Assembly: GCF_023078335.1 (NCBI RefSeq)
Contig: NZ_CP095550.1
Location: forward strand, 2,524,001-2,588,000
Source: Metabacillus endolithicus
GTDB lineage: Bacteria > Bacillota > Bacilli > Bacillales > Bacillaceae
Direction: 5' to 3'
DNA length: 64,000 nt
Each line of letters opens with the position of its first letter. Position 1 is the first letter of the stretch. Below the pieces are notes generated by a model. It had not been told where the DNA came from. It worked only from the letters and a program-made list of their open reading frames with translations, and did no database searches. Shown here in pieces: positions 10,748-20,296 of this stretch. The translations under genes and the position numbers were made by a program.

Positions 10748-10842
10748 TGCGTACAAGTTGTTCCATTACCTATTACTCAACCTTACAATACCTCCCTTTA
10801 TTTTTAATTTGTACTTACAACTTAGTATATAAAACGCTTACA
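10748..10842. promoter_or_regulatory. AraR-like operators and cre-like site upstream of arabinanase
   Basis: ATTTGTACTTACAACT (10807-10822) matches the AraR consensus ATTTGTACGTACAAAT at 14 of 16 positions. A second half-like site, GCGTACAAGTT, lies at 10749-10759. ATAAAACGCTTACA (10829-10842) read on the minus strand is TGTAAGCGTTTTAT, a 12-of-14 match to the CcpA cre box. On the minus strand a TTGTAC/TATATG pair with 17-bp spacing overlaps the second AraR-like site. This is the pattern expected for arabinose induction with glucose repression. Confidence 0.6.
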
Positions 10843-11094
10843 TCTATAACAATAATACTAATCTACTAATTCTTAGCTATTTCTTTTCCAAGATATTCAG
10901 GTAAATATCTACTTTTACCTGGCAATCTATACAAATTTTAATTAACTATAATAATGTATTAACTATAATAAGGTCTTTACTTACTAAAAATATGAATATT
11001 GATTTGTTTAAATAATTATTGAAAAATAATTATCTTAGTTAACTAATGAAATAGGTCTAAAGTAACACATGGGGCTTTGATTCTTCATAAAAGT

Positions 11095-11340
11095 TAATCA
11101 TGGTGCTAACGGGTTCGGTTTCCGAATACAAAACCGAGAGTATAAATAAGCGGAGTTTTTCCGGTTAAATTGAAGAATGAAACTCGGTTTGGGGGATATA
11201 AACGGAATTTTCCCGGTTAAGCACAGTAAAATGGTCCATTTTCATCTTTTTCGATTAAATAGGGGGAATCTTTCCGTCTATCTAATCTATTTTGCATGCT
11301 ATTTCCTCATTAAGAGGAATTTCTCTGCTTATTTTAGTAG
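11095..11340. repeat. Tandem CGGA-TCCG hairpin repeats, copy A
   Basis: A non-coding stretch with about four units spaced 55-60 bp apart, each centred on a short hairpin such as AAGCGGAGTTTTTCCGGTTA (~11148), ACGGAATTTTCCCGGTTA (~11202), GGGAATCTTTCCGTCTAT (~11265) and GAGGAATTTCTCTGCTTA (~11314). A related array occurs at 24506-24694. There is no coding frame of note. The remainder of the gap between 10661 and 11567 holds only the sites listed separately. Confidence 0.6.
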
Positions 11341-11401
11341 CTTATTTCCTGACGATTCTTGAAGATTTTGAAAAGCTTCATTGTGTGCTTATCTTGGTAT
11401 G

Positions 11402-11436
11402 AAAAATGCTTGGAGCATATGACTCCAAGCATTTTT
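11402..11436. terminator. Strong bidirectional terminator
   Basis: Perfect 14-bp stem AAAAATGCTTGGAG / CTCCAAGCATTTTT with a 7-base loop. It lies about 130 bp past the stop of the ABC exporter. Confidence 0.8.
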
Positions 11437-11567
11437 CTTTGCTGATTTACTTGCCAAATTGCTTTTTAATCCTAGTGCGAATTACTATATGAAAAGTAAT
11501 GTTAATTCATATTTTGTCCTTCAAAACAGAACCGGTTATTATGATGCGGTAACCTTTTTACTTCTAT

Positions 11568-13360
11568 TTAGTTAGTAACTATGTGAGATGTAATCGTATG
11601 GTTCCCTGCTTCTCCATCCTGAAGCTGCTGCTTTGCTAGCTTTCGATATAAATCATGTTGTTCTACTAGCTCACGATGTGTCCCCACTCCTGATATGATT
11701 CCACCGTCTAACACAACGATTTGATCTGCGTCTACAACCGTTGAGATTCGATGTGCAATAACAAGTGTTGTTCTCCCCTTCATTAAATGCTGAAGAGCTT
11801 TTTGGACAAGCAGCTCTGAAGCACTGTCCAAGTTAGAGGTTGCTTCATCTAATAAAAGAATCTTTGGATCACGTATTAAAGCTCGAGCAATCGCAATTCT
11901 TTGTCTTTGCCCACCAGATAATTTGATCCCACGCTCCCCAACCTCGGTATCAAAGCCTCCTGGAAGACGGGAAATAAATTCTGAGGCATTGGCAAGCTCT
12001 GCTGCTGCTTTCATTTCTTCCTCAGAAACATCTCTTTCTAGTCCGTATATTATATTTTCTCTAATTGTTCCCGACATTAATGGGCTTTCCTGAGATACAT
12101 AGCTAAATTGACTTCGCCATGACTTTAAATTAAAATCTTTTATATTTGTCTTTCCAAATAAGATTTCTCCTGAGTTTGGAAAATAAAATCTTTCAAGTAA
12201 GGCAAATATTGTTGTTTTTCCACTTCCGCTTGGACCAACAAATGCTGTTGTTTTTCCAGTAGGAATTGTTAAAGTCATGTTGTTTAGAATTGAGTTGTCT
12301 TTTTTATATCCAAAGGTTACTCCTTTGAATTGGATATCTTGAGAAGGATTTGTGACATGAAGGTGTTCAGCATTTGGTTCTTTATCAGAGGCCAAAATTT
12401 GCTGAACTCGCTCAGCTCCCCCATTGCCTTCTGAAAGGCTGTAAAAAAGCCTGCCATTTGACTAAAGGGGACGACAATTTGAAACATATAAATAATGATC
12501 GCAACGAGAGATCCGGCTGATAAAGCACCAGATGCGACGCGAACACCGCCATAGCCAATTAATAGAACGAGAACAAGCATCATCGTAAAAGACATTAAAG
12601 GAGTAACAACCGCAAGAATTCGTGCTTCTTTTAAACCATATTGAAATAAATGATCGATCCGTTTATTTCCCTTCGTTTGCTCCGTTGTTTCTGCCTGGAA
12701 AGCTTTAACTAGGCGAATGTCTGACAAAACTCTCCCTAAGTTTGCAGAAAATCCAGCCATCTCATCTTGAGTTAGTTTTGAGACTTTATACATTTTTTGT
12801 CCAAGAGGCATGATGATCGCAATAGAAACTGGAACAGCAATGAGCATGATTAATGTCATCTTCCAGTCTATTATAAGAAGAATAACAACAGATCCAATGA
12901 TCGTAATTAAGCCAGTAATAAAGGTAATTAAATGCTGCGTAATTAACGTTTTGATAGTATTTGTATCCTGAGTAATTCTGCTCATCGTATCTCCGGATTC
13001 ATGTTGATCAAAATAAGGAATTGGAGAATGAAGCACATGCTGCCAAAGTCTTTTTCTAATAGATGCAACAATTGATTCCCCTAAATATGTCATAAAATAA
13101 TACGAAAATCCTGATGAAACAGTTTGCACAACAAAGGCCAAACCTAACAATAGAATAACGGATAATTCTAAGGCTGATTGTGAGAGCTGATCCACCAGTG
13201 ATTTTGTAAATAGAGGGACAATTAGTCCAGCCCCTGTCTCGAGTAGACTAAGAATAACAGCTACACATAATATTTTAACAGGTGGTTTTGAATCTTTAAT
13301 TAAAAGCCAGAAAGTACGAACATGCTCACCTTTAGGAAGGTTTTTTCGTTCCGTTTCCAT
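11568..13360 (-). CDS. ABC-type multidrug exporter (half-transporter), one-base frameshift
   Basis: Type IV ABC exporter with fused membrane and ATPase domains, like B. subtilis BmrA. Six transmembrane helices fill residues ~30-330; the ATPase follows with Walker A VGPSGSGKTT, signature LSGGQRQRIAIARAL and Walker B ILLLDEATSNLD. The reading frame breaks at QKAMG: correcting the G5 run (12418-12422) to G6 gives QKAMGGAERVQQILASDKEP, the normal linker, and a protein of about 597 residues, the usual size. Its start overlaps the end of the MerR-type regulator gene, so the two form an operon and the regulator probably senses an exported drug. The break is most likely a sequence error. Confidence 0.9.
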
Positions 13361-14111
13361 CACTTACATTCACACCTTTCTCTTTTAAATAAACATCTAA
13401 AGCCTTTGCCAACCATTCTTCCTCTTCAGCCGAGAATGGTGAATGAAATAGCCATGTATCATCTTCTACTTCTTTCTCTGAAATCTCTTGAACAAACCCT
13501 AGATCATCGCCTGTTAATTCTTTAACAAGCACCATCATTTCGCCAATCAGTTCTTGAACTTGATTCTCCTCTGGATCAAGAGTAGATAGCTTTTTCAACT
13601 CTGTTGATATTTCTACCCACTTTTTTTCTAATTCCAACTGCTTGCTTTCAGGCACACTATATATTTCATTTACTAATTCTTCATCTATATAACCTTTTAG
13701 CCACTCTTTCTGCTCATGTTCCATTTGAATTGTATTGATCAGTGCGATAAAGATAGACGGCTCTATTTCTTGATGATCTTCTACTATGTGAAGCGCATGA
13801 TCCAATGCCTTAATTACATTTTCAATTTGTTCTTTCTTTTGAACCATCTCCTTCCTCTGAAAAGAAAGAGTGTCCTTTAAGTCCCAAATTTCTTTTTGAA
13901 AAAATTCTTTAATTTGCTCCAAAGAATAACCTAAAAATTTGAGAGTAAGAATTCTTTGTAAAGTAACAAAATCTTTATTTGTATAATAGCGTCTTCCCTT
14001 TTCTGTTACATAAGAAGGCTTTAAAAGACCTAGTTCATCATAATAGTGTAACGTACGAATTGTTGTTGCTGTTTTCTTTGAAAATTCACCTATGGAATAT
14101 TTCTCCCCCAT
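13332..14111 (-). CDS. MerR-family regulator with TipAS-like effector domain
   Basis: About 259 residues from the ATG at 14111 (ribosome site GGAGGG just upstream). The N-terminal winged helix YSIGEFSKKTATTIRTLHYY is followed by GLLKPSYVTEKGRRYY, classic MerR. A dimer coiled coil (~75-115) comes next, then a helical domain resembling TipAS (drug-binding) with a late WLAKALDVYL. Such proteins twist a 19-bp-spaced promoter on ligand binding, and that promoter is visible at 14143-14173. The gene overlaps the exporter start by about 29 bp, which ties the regulator to drug efflux. Confidence 0.88.
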   Translation of the reverse strand: MGEKYSIGEFSKKTATTIRTLHYYDELGLLKPSYVTEKGRRYYTNKDFVTLQRILTLKFLGYSLEQIKEFFQKEIWDLKDTLSFQRKEMVQKKEQIENVIKALDHALHIVEDHQEIEPSIFIALINTIQMEHEQKEWLKGYIDEELVNEIYSVPESKQLELEKKWVEISTELKKLSTLDPEENQVQELIGEMMVLVKELTGDDLGFVQEISEKEVEDDTWLFHSPFSAEEEEWLAKALDVYLKEKGVNVSDGNGTKKPS

Positions 14112-14142
14112 GAATGATCCCTCCATTAAAGATTCTATCATC

Positions 14143-14173
14143 ATCATAAATCCTCACGTAACGTAAGAAGCAA
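14143..14173 (-). promoter_or_regulatory. MerR-type promoter with 19-bp spacer and palindromic operator
   Basis: On the minus strand TTGCTT, a 19-bp spacer and TATGAT form a promoter with the over-long spacing typical of MerR control. The spacer contains CTTACGTTACGTGAGG, a near palindrome like the TipAL operator. The transcription start would fall near 14135, consistent with the regulator starting at 14111 rather than further upstream. Confidence 0.75.
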
Positions 14174-14313
14174 GTAAAATGTAATACCTTTTTCATAAAT
14201 TTTAATCATGCAAGCCAAACACATTAAACCTAATTAGAGTTTCTTACTAACTTCCAAATAATTCAAGTTACTATGAATGAAGAATGATATAATTATAGAG
14301 TGATCTTTCAATA

Positions 14314-14348
14314 AAAAACTTCCCAACTTTATTAGCTAGGAAGTTTTT
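14314..14348 (-). terminator. Terminator past the methyltransferase gene
   Basis: AAAAACTTCC / GGAAGTTTTT, a perfect 10-bp stem with flanking A- and T-runs, about 35 bp beyond the stop at 14382. Confidence 0.7.
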
Positions 14349-14381
14349 GTGTTCATTATTATTTTTATACTTTTAAGTTTA

Positions 14382-15328
14382 CTATCTTTTCTTAGCTTTT
14401 CTTGCCCATGCGGTTATTGCTTTTATATCCTCAGGCTTCGTTCTACAGCAACCACCTATAATCTTTGCACCTGCATCAAACCAACGTTGAGTACTACAGG
14501 AAAATTGATTTGTAGAAGATGGTTTATCCCATGTTTTACTTGTTGCATCATATTCCTCACCTGAATTAGGGTAAACAATAATAGGTTTAGAGGTTTTCCC
14601 CTTTATTTCTTTAATTAACGAGTTAATGAAGTTTGGAGATGAACAATTAATACCAATGGCAGCTACCTGCTCTTCCTCATCTAGCTCTTTTGCACAATCA
14701 GCAATGTGTTCTCCATTGCTAATATGTAGTTCATCTTTTGCACTAAAGCTGATCCAAGCATAGACCCCCGGAAATTCCTTTAAAACTCTAACGATTGCTT
14801 TTGCCTCTAAAAGACAAGGAATGGTTTCACAAGCAAGGATATCTGCACCCGCTTCTACCAAGATTTTTACTCTTTCTCTATGAAAAACAACCAATTCTTC
14901 TTCACTTAATGAATAATCCCCTCGATATTCGGAGCCATCTGCAAGAAACGCTCCATACGGCCCAACAGAAGCAGCCACTAGCGGCTTTGGCCGATTTTGG
15001 CTTGATTACCCTCTGCCCAAAACTCATCACGAGCCTCTGCTGCAAGGTGGACAGACTTTTTAATTAAATCAATTGCCTCTTCTTCAGATAAACCTCTTTC
15101 TTTATATCCTTCAACAGTGGCTTGGTAACTTGCTGTTATGGCACAATCTGCACCAGCTTTGAAATAATCTGTATGAACCTGCTTAATTAATTCTGGATTT
15201 TCTAATAGTATTTTAGCTGACCATAATCTATCATTTAAATCGCATCCATAATTCTCAAGCTCAGTTGCCATAGCTCCATCAAGTATCATTATCGGGAAAT
15301 CCCTTAAAATTTGTTCAATCGGGTTCAT
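14382..15328 (-). CDS. mmuM: Homocysteine S-methyltransferase (MmuM/YbgG-type), one-base frameshift
   Basis: Transfers a methyl group, normally from S-methylmethionine, to homocysteine to give methionine. The N-terminal part has the family motif LDGAMATELE; the zinc site is seen as GINCSSP and GGCCRT near the C-terminus, where the three Zn cysteines belong. The frame breaks after NQAK: lengthening the A-run at 14995-14998 by one base joins it to NRPKPLVAASVGPYGAFLAD, the expected family sequence, and gives 315 residues, the same length as B. subtilis YbgG. It is the last gene of the SAM-riboswitch operon, which fits methionine synthesis or recycling. Confidence 0.9.
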
Positions 15329-15376
15329 TTCATCCTTTTCCTTCCTACAGTAAAGCTACAAGAAGGAATCAAACCA

Positions 15377-16114
15377 TTACTTCTTTAATACTTTACTTAA
15401 AAATTTCCTCGTTCTTTCAACACTAGGATTGCTGAAAATTTGCTCTGCTGTTCCTTCTTCAAGGATTATTCCATCTTCCATAAAAACAACCCGGTCAGAA
15501 ATATCACGTGCAAAATTAAGTTCATGTGTCACAATCAGCATTGTATTCCCTTCATTTGCAACAGCTTTTATCACTGATAAAACTTCATCAACTAGCTCTG
15601 GATCGAGAGAGGAGGTTGGTTCATCAAACAATAACACTTCTGGATTAAGTGCAAGTGCTCTTGCAATCCCTACCCTTTGCTGTTGTCCTCCTGATAGCTG
15701 TGCTGGATAATGATTTAATCGATCTTTCAGTCCAACCTTTTCAAGGAGATCTTTTCCTACCTTACTAGCCTCAACTGAATTCATACGCTTTACACTTGTT
15801 AAGCCAATCATGACATTTTGTAGGACAGTTAAATTTTTAAATAAATTATACTGTTGAAAGACCATCCCTGTTGAAGTTCTTAGCGACAGAACATCTGCCT
15901 TACCTGCTGATGTAACATCTACTCTTTTATCATTAATCTCAACAACTCCACTTGTAGGAGTTTCAAGAAAATTTATACAGCGTAATAATGTTGATTTTCC
16001 TGATCCACTTGGTCCTAAAATAGAGACAACTTCTCCTTTCTTAATAGAAAGGTCAATCCCTTTTAACACATGCTGCTGATCAAAATATTTATGGATATTT
16101 TCTAATTTAATCAT
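15377..16114 (-). CDS. Polar amino-acid ABC importer, ATPase
   Basis: 245 residues of the GlnQ/YxeO type. Walker A GPSGSGKST, signature LSGGQQQRVGIARAL, Walker B EVLLFDEPTSSLDPEL and the switch His in IVTHELNFA are all present. It overlaps the permease gene by 4 bp (ATGA), showing translational coupling. The SAM riboswitch upstream and the methyltransferase downstream suggest a sulfur-containing substrate such as methionine, S-methylmethionine or a cystine derivative. Closest functional analogue is YxeMNO; exact substrate inferred. Confidence 0.9.
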   Translation of the reverse strand: MIKLENIHKYFDQQHVLKGIDLSIKKGEVVSILGPSGSGKSTLLRCINFLETPTSGVVEINDKRVDVTSAGKADVLSLRTSTGMVFQQYNLFKNLTVLQNVMIGLTSVKRMNSVEASKVGKDLLEKVGLKDRLNHYPAQLSGGQQQRVGIARALALNPEVLLFDEPTSSLDPELVDEVLSVIKAVANEGNTMLIVTHELNFARDISDRVVFMEDGIILEEGTAEQIFSNPSVERTRKFLSKVLKK

Positions 16115-16833
16115 GAGGCAATCCCTCTTTCATATCTCCGGACACGTTTCTCTACCAAAACAAGTAATCTCTCAACAACGATACATAAAATCCAGTAAAT
16201 AATTGAAACAGCTATATACACTTCAAAAAAGGCCAGCCGCGTGAAGCCCATAATTTTGGCTTGTCCCATAATATCAATAACGCCAATAATAAAAACAAGA
16301 GAAGTATCCTTAATCGTACTGATAAACATATTTCCCAGATTAGGAATTGCGACTGTTAAGGCCTGTGGGAAAATGATTTTAAGCATCATTTGTGTTGAAC
16401 TCATCCCTATTGCTTTAGCCGCCTCAAACTGACCTCGATCAACAGATTCAATGGCTGATCTGATCGTTTCAGACAAATAGGCACCCAAATTAATTGAAAA
16501 GGCTAATAATGCATAAACCTCTGGAGCAATAATATTCACATCAAAATTTTGAAGTAAACCGTATTCCGTTTGAACTAAATAAATCACTTTTGGTATTCCA
16601 TAAAAAACAAGGTAAATCTGAACCAACAATGGTGTACCTCTAATAAAAGAAACGTAAAAAGAAGAAATTGTCTTTAATACTGGAACTTGATAGATTTTTA
16701 TAAGTGCTGTGGCAAGTCCAATAAATAAACTTATAATCAATGAGCCTACTGCAATGCCAATTGTAATTGGTAACCTTGCAACAATAGCAGGAAAGCTTTC
16801 TATTAAAAAACCGATATCTAATAAATTTTCCAT
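16111..16833 (-). CDS. Polar amino-acid ABC importer, permease
   Basis: 240 residues with about five transmembrane helices and the permease EAA-loop signature EAAKAIGMSSTQMMLKIIFPQ. FIRGTPLLVQIYLVFYGIP is the hallmark of the HisMQ/GlnP family. One permease gene only, so it would act as a homodimer. Ribosome site AGAAGGGA precedes the ATG. It lies between the binding-protein and ATPase genes. Confidence 0.92.
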   Translation of the reverse strand: MENLLDIGFLIESFPAIVARLPITIGIAVGSLIISLFIGLATALIKIYQVPVLKTISSFYVSFIRGTPLLVQIYLVFYGIPKVIYLVQTEYGLLQNFDVNIIAPEVYALLAFSINLGAYLSETIRSAIESVDRGQFEAAKAIGMSSTQMMLKIIFPQALTVAIPNLGNMFISTIKDTSLVFIIGVIDIMGQAKIMGFTRLAFFEVYIAVSIIYWILCIVVERLLVLVEKRVRRYERGIAS

Positions 16834-16854
16834 TTTGAATTCCCTTCTTCAACC

Positions 16855-17673
16855 TTATTCAGGGATATATTCTCCACCAGTCCACTTTTTCGAAAGTTCA
16901 GCTAACGTTCCATCTTCTTTTAGTTGTTTAATAACAGGATCGACCAGTGCTTTTAATTCTTCACCCTGCTTCTCATCTTTAAATACAATCCCCATATCAT
17001 CTTGAACGATAGGCTGTCCAACAATCTCTACATCAAGATCGTATTTTTCCAAAACCGTGTTAATCATGATCGGATCATTAACATAGGCATCAATTCGTCC
17101 ATTTTGTACATCTTGTAGAATCTCTGAAGGAGTACCACTTTCGCTATATTTTAGAATAATGTCATTTTCAGCTTTCTTATTATGTTCTTCTAGCAAAAGC
17201 GTATAAGAATCGCCAGCCAATGCTCCAACCTTTTTCCCCTCTAAATCTTCTATTGACTTAATATCTGAACGACCCGATTTCACAACAATTACGGTTTCTG
17301 CAGCAAAATAAGATTCATCTGTAAATAAGTATTTCTCTTCACGATCTGGTGTTTTTGCTATTTGATCAGCAACTGCTTGAATTTTATTTGATTCTAGTGC
17401 AAGAAACATACTATCCCAAGGTGTTGCAACAAACTCAAACGTATAACCATCTAGCTTTTTATCAATTTCCTTCACTACGTCAATATCATATCCAGTAAGT
17501 TCATTGTTCTCATCAGCAAAAGCAAAAGGTGGATAATCATTTTGTGTTCCAACTAAAATGACTTTATCCCCTGTTTCTTCTTTTGCAGCTTCATTTGATG
17601 AACAACCACTTACTATTCCAGCTAAGCCTAATAGTGCAATCATTGGTACAAGTAAACGAGATTTTCTTTTCAT
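16855..17673 (-). CDS. Amino-acid ABC importer, substrate-binding lipoprotein
   Basis: About 272 residues. The ATG at 17673 is chosen because AAAGGAG lies upstream and it begins a lipoprotein signal: basic KRKSR, a hydrophobic stretch, then the lipobox LAGIVSGC. The mature part is a class-3 periplasmic-type binding protein (TQNDYPPFAFADENNELTGY and DIDVVKEIDKKL, then the hinge region ending KKWTGGEY). First gene after the SAM riboswitch. The Arg of TPDREEKYLFTDESY resembles the amino-acid carboxylate ligand. Substrate probably a sulfur amino acid (inference from the riboswitch). Confidence 0.9.
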   Translation of the reverse strand: MKRKSRLLVPMIALLGLAGIVSGCSSNEAAKEETGDKVILVGTQNDYPPFAFADENNELTGYDIDVVKEIDKKLDGYTFEFVATPWDSMFLALESNKIQAVADQIAKTPDREEKYLFTDESYFAAETVIVVKSGRSDIKSIEDLEGKKVGALAGDSYTLLLEEHNKKAENDIILKYSESGTPSEILQDVQNGRIDAYVNDPIMINTVLEKYDLDVEIVGQPIVQDDMGIVFKDEKQGEELKALVDPVIKQLKEDGTLAELSKKWTGGEYIPE

Positions 17674-17844
17674 ATCATTGACTCCTTTTTTAATTATGAT
17701 GTAAATATTAATTCTCACTAAGTTTATAGGAATAATAGTGTTATTATAACGAATTGAATTGGTATTGCAATGATTATTTTTAATTTTTTGTAAATTTAGA
17801 ATTATCATATATGGCAATTTAGTCTTCCGGTTCTTTTATCCAAC

Positions 17845-17879
17845 AAAAAAGCCTCCTTCAATGAGAAAGAGGCTTTTTC
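17845..17879 (-). terminator. Riboswitch-controlled terminator
   Basis: GC-rich hairpin (AAGCCTC ... GAGGCTT) with a T-run on the minus strand, directly after the SAM aptamer. It should form when SAM is bound. Confidence 0.88.
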
Positions 17880-17888
17880 TATCTAAAC

Positions 17889-17989
17889 CTTATCTCTCAG
17901 AATTAAACACTCTGCAGGAATTAGCACCTTTCATAAAAATGATGGTTGCTGGACGTCGTCGGGCCTGTCCCTCAGTCTCTCGTGATAAG
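17889..17989 (-). promoter_or_regulatory. SAM-I (S-box) riboswitch
   Basis: Read on the minus strand the conserved S-box blocks appear in order: CTTATCACGAGAG, a GAGGGACAGGCCCGA segment, CAGCAACC, GGTGCTAATTCCTGCAG and the closing GAGAGATAAG that pairs with the first strand. It is followed by a terminator. High SAM should stop transcription of the downstream amino-acid importer and homocysteine methyltransferase. One departure from the usual consensus is the CGACGACGTCC stretch in place of the more common GAUGAAGCCC. Confidence 0.95.
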
Positions 17990-18172
17990 ATATTCAATTT
18001 TTAGTATAGTATGATATTATTTAATATTAAGACTATTGTCAAACAATTTTTCACTAATATTCCATTCTTAGTAGTATACCTATAAATTTAACCAATTAAA
18101 AGTCCATGAATCTATTAAATTTTATTATTTTAAACTTAGTAACATTGATGAAAAGAGTAGGAGGCAAATAGC

Positions 18173-19315
18173 TTGGAAAAGAAACACATTTTTGACGTAG
18201 CAATCATTGGTGCAGGGACGATGGGAATGGCAGCTGGTGCCTTTTTAGCACAGCAGCAAGTAAAGACTGTGTTAATTGATGCCTTTGATCCGCCACATAA
18301 TCGCGGAAGCCACCATGGAGATACTCGAATGATTCGGCATGCCTATGGTGAAGGCAGACAGTATGTTAGTTTAGTAAAACGTGCCCAACAATTATGGGAG
18401 GATTTAGAAGTACAAACTGGCTATAAGATATTTGAAAAAACAGGTGTTATTGGACTCGGACCAAAAGACTCCACATTTCTACAGGAAACAATAGCTGCTG
18501 CAAGCAAATACGAATTGCCATTAGAGGTACTTACTAGCAATGAGGTGAAAAAAAGATGGCCGGTATTTTCTGTTCCAGAACATTTTATTGGATGCTTTGA
18601 AGCAGAATCAGGGTTAATTTATAGTGAAAATGCTATTCAAGCCTACAAAGAAATTGCTATTCATCATGGAGCACAGCTTGAGACAAATACTCCTGTTCAG
18701 CAAATTGAAACAGATCACAAGTCTTTCGTTAAAATCATAACTGAAAATAAGGTGTTTTGGGCTAAAAAGGTCATTGTTACTGTTGGTGCATGGGCCTCTA
18801 AACTGTTACCTGATTTAGCACTTCCTATTCAGCCAACCCGTAAAGCCTTTGGCTGGTTTGACACGCCTGCTAACCTTTATGATATCAACCACTTCCCGTC
18901 TTTTTATATAGAGGATAAGGAAAATATGTGTTATGGATTTCCAAACATAGATGGAACAGGTCTTAAAATCGGAAAATCAGATGGTGGACAAGCAATTGAC
19001 CCGAACAAGCATACACAGAACTTTGGACACTATCATACAGATGAAGAAGAGCTCCGGTTTTTCCTTAAAAACTACATGCCCGAAGCAAACGGATTACTAA
19101 ATCAAGGTAAAACCTGTTTATATACAATTTCAAGTGACAATGATTTTATCATCGATCATCATCCTGAGCATGATCACATTATTTTTGCTTGTGGTTTCTC
19201 TGGACATGGTTTTAAATTCGCAAGCATAATGGGAGAAGTATTGAGCGAGTTAGCTGTAAATGGACAAAGCAAGTTTGATCTTTCAATATTTTCACTCAAG
19301 AGGTTTGGTTTGTAA
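18173..19315 (+). CDS. N-methyltryptophan oxidase / monomeric sarcosine oxidase-like FAD enzyme
   Basis: 380 residues of the MTOX/SoxA family, which oxidises N-methyl groups of amino acids to give formaldehyde and H2O2 with covalently bound FAD. The N-terminal dinucleotide motif is VAIIGAGTMGMAAGAF; GSHHGDTRMIRHAYGEG is the family active-site segment with the conserved Arg and His-Tyr; the C-terminal CGFSGHGFKFA matches the end motif. The FAD-linking Cys expected near residue 310 is plausibly that in QGKTCLYTISSDNDF. TTG start with AGGAGG 8 bases upstream. Divergent from the SAM-riboswitch operon. Substrate not predictable. Confidence 0.85.
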   Translation: MEKKHIFDVAIIGAGTMGMAAGAFLAQQQVKTVLIDAFDPPHNRGSHHGDTRMIRHAYGEGRQYVSLVKRAQQLWEDLEVQTGYKIFEKTGVIGLGPKDSTFLQETIAAASKYELPLEVLTSNEVKKRWPVFSVPEHFIGCFEAESGLIYSENAIQAYKEIAIHHGAQLETNTPVQQIETDHKSFVKIITENKVFWAKKVIVTVGAWASKLLPDLALPIQPTRKAFGWFDTPANLYDINHFPSFYIEDKENMCYGFPNIDGTGLKIGKSDGGQAIDPNKHTQNFGHYHTDEEELRFFLKNYMPEANGLLNQGKTCLYTISSDNDFIIDHHPEHDHIIFACGFSGHGFKFASIMGEVLSELAVNGQSKFDLSIFSLKRFGL

Positions 19316-19365
19316 TTATTTTTTAGAATATACGAAGCCTGTAATGATCTAAAAACTAAGTTTAT

Positions 19366-19395
19366 ACTAGTAAAATATTTATTTTACTAGTTTTC
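19366..19395 (+). terminator. Terminator after the oxidase gene
   Basis: Perfect 12-bp stem ACTAGTAAAATA / TATTTTACTAGT with a two-base loop, then TTTTCTTT. Confidence 0.75.
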
Positions 19396-19469
19396 TTTAC
19401 TGATCATCCTTCCTCACGTTAACGAATATCATGAATATGAATAGCAAAACATTCATAGGAGTGATCGTT

Positions 19470-20267
19470 ATGCCTATCGTTGATGGTACTTCTTTTGTTT
19501 ATACTGTTAAACAAGGAGACACCGTGTATTCCATAGCCTCGAGAATTGGAGGAACTGTTCCTCTCCTAGTAGAAGCAAATGCGATCTACCCTCCTGTTAC
19601 AGATCCATATCTCATCTTTCCTGGTGAGGTATTAGTTATCTCAACACCTGGTAATAGACAGGTGAATCACATTGTTAATGCTGGTGAAACACTAAATAGC
19701 ATCGCTCAACGATATTCAACAAATGTAGATTTACTTCAAGGGATAAATACACAAATTGTTAACCCTAACGTTATTTATCAAAATCAAATTCTACGCGTCC
19801 CTGCTCTTGTTTATTTAGTTGAAGAAGGAGATACATTAAACAAAATTGCCAAACGCTTTGGAATTTCTTTATCAACACTACTTTATGCCAATCGCCAGCG
19901 ACCAGGTATCTCACCTGATGTTATCTATCCTGGATATCAACTTATTATCCCGATTCCGACGTCTAAAAATATTGTTGTTTTTCAACCATTACCTAGGACA
20001 GTTATTCGTGCTGGACAGCAGCTTTCAGGATTTGCCCGTGCCTTTGAAGGAGTGATTCTCTATCGTATTGTTGATGATAATGGTCAAGTTGTAACCCAGG
20101 AAGCACCGATCCAAACAACAGCAGGTGCCCCTGCGTATGGATCCTTCTCCATTCCAATCACATTTAATCAGCAACCGACTGCTCGGTCTGGAGAGCTATG
20201 GATTTACACTCGTAGTCCACGAGATGGAAGTATTGAGGATTTGGTTCAGGTGCTTGTGAGGTTTTAG
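19470..20267 (+). CDS. LysM-repeat protein with Gmad2 domain (spore-associated)
   Basis: 265 residues from the ATG at 19470 (AGGAGTG just upstream). Three LysM repeats at about 10-58, 66-110 and 114-161, each with the YxVxxGDT(L/V)xxIA pattern (VKQGDTVYSIASRIG, VNAGETLNSIAQRYS, VEEGDTLNKIAKRFG). A C-terminal Gmad2-type Ig-like domain (~168-265) as found in spore germination/coat proteins follows. There is no signal peptide, which fits a protein made inside the mother cell or deposited on the spore. LysM binds peptidoglycan GlcNAc. Confidence 0.85.
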   Translation: MPIVDGTSFVYTVKQGDTVYSIASRIGGTVPLLVEANAIYPPVTDPYLIFPGEVLVISTPGNRQVNHIVNAGETLNSIAQRYSTNVDLLQGINTQIVNPNVIYQNQILRVPALVYLVEEGDTLNKIAKRFGISLSTLLYANRQRPGISPDVIYPGYQLIIPIPTSKNIVVFQPLPRTVIRAGQQLSGFARAFEGVILYRIVDDNGQVVTQEAPIQTTAGAPAYGSFSIPITFNQQPTARSGELWIYTRSPRDGSIEDLVQVLVRF

Positions 20268-20296
20268 AAATCTTTTTTGAAAATTAAACCGAAAAG

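Noticed and set aside
12415..12425. Programmed ribosomal frameshifting in the ABC exporter and other split genes
   Set aside because: No slippery heptamer with a downstream structure, both directions of shift are needed at different genes, and the same pattern appears in a dozen unrelated genes, which fits sequence error better.
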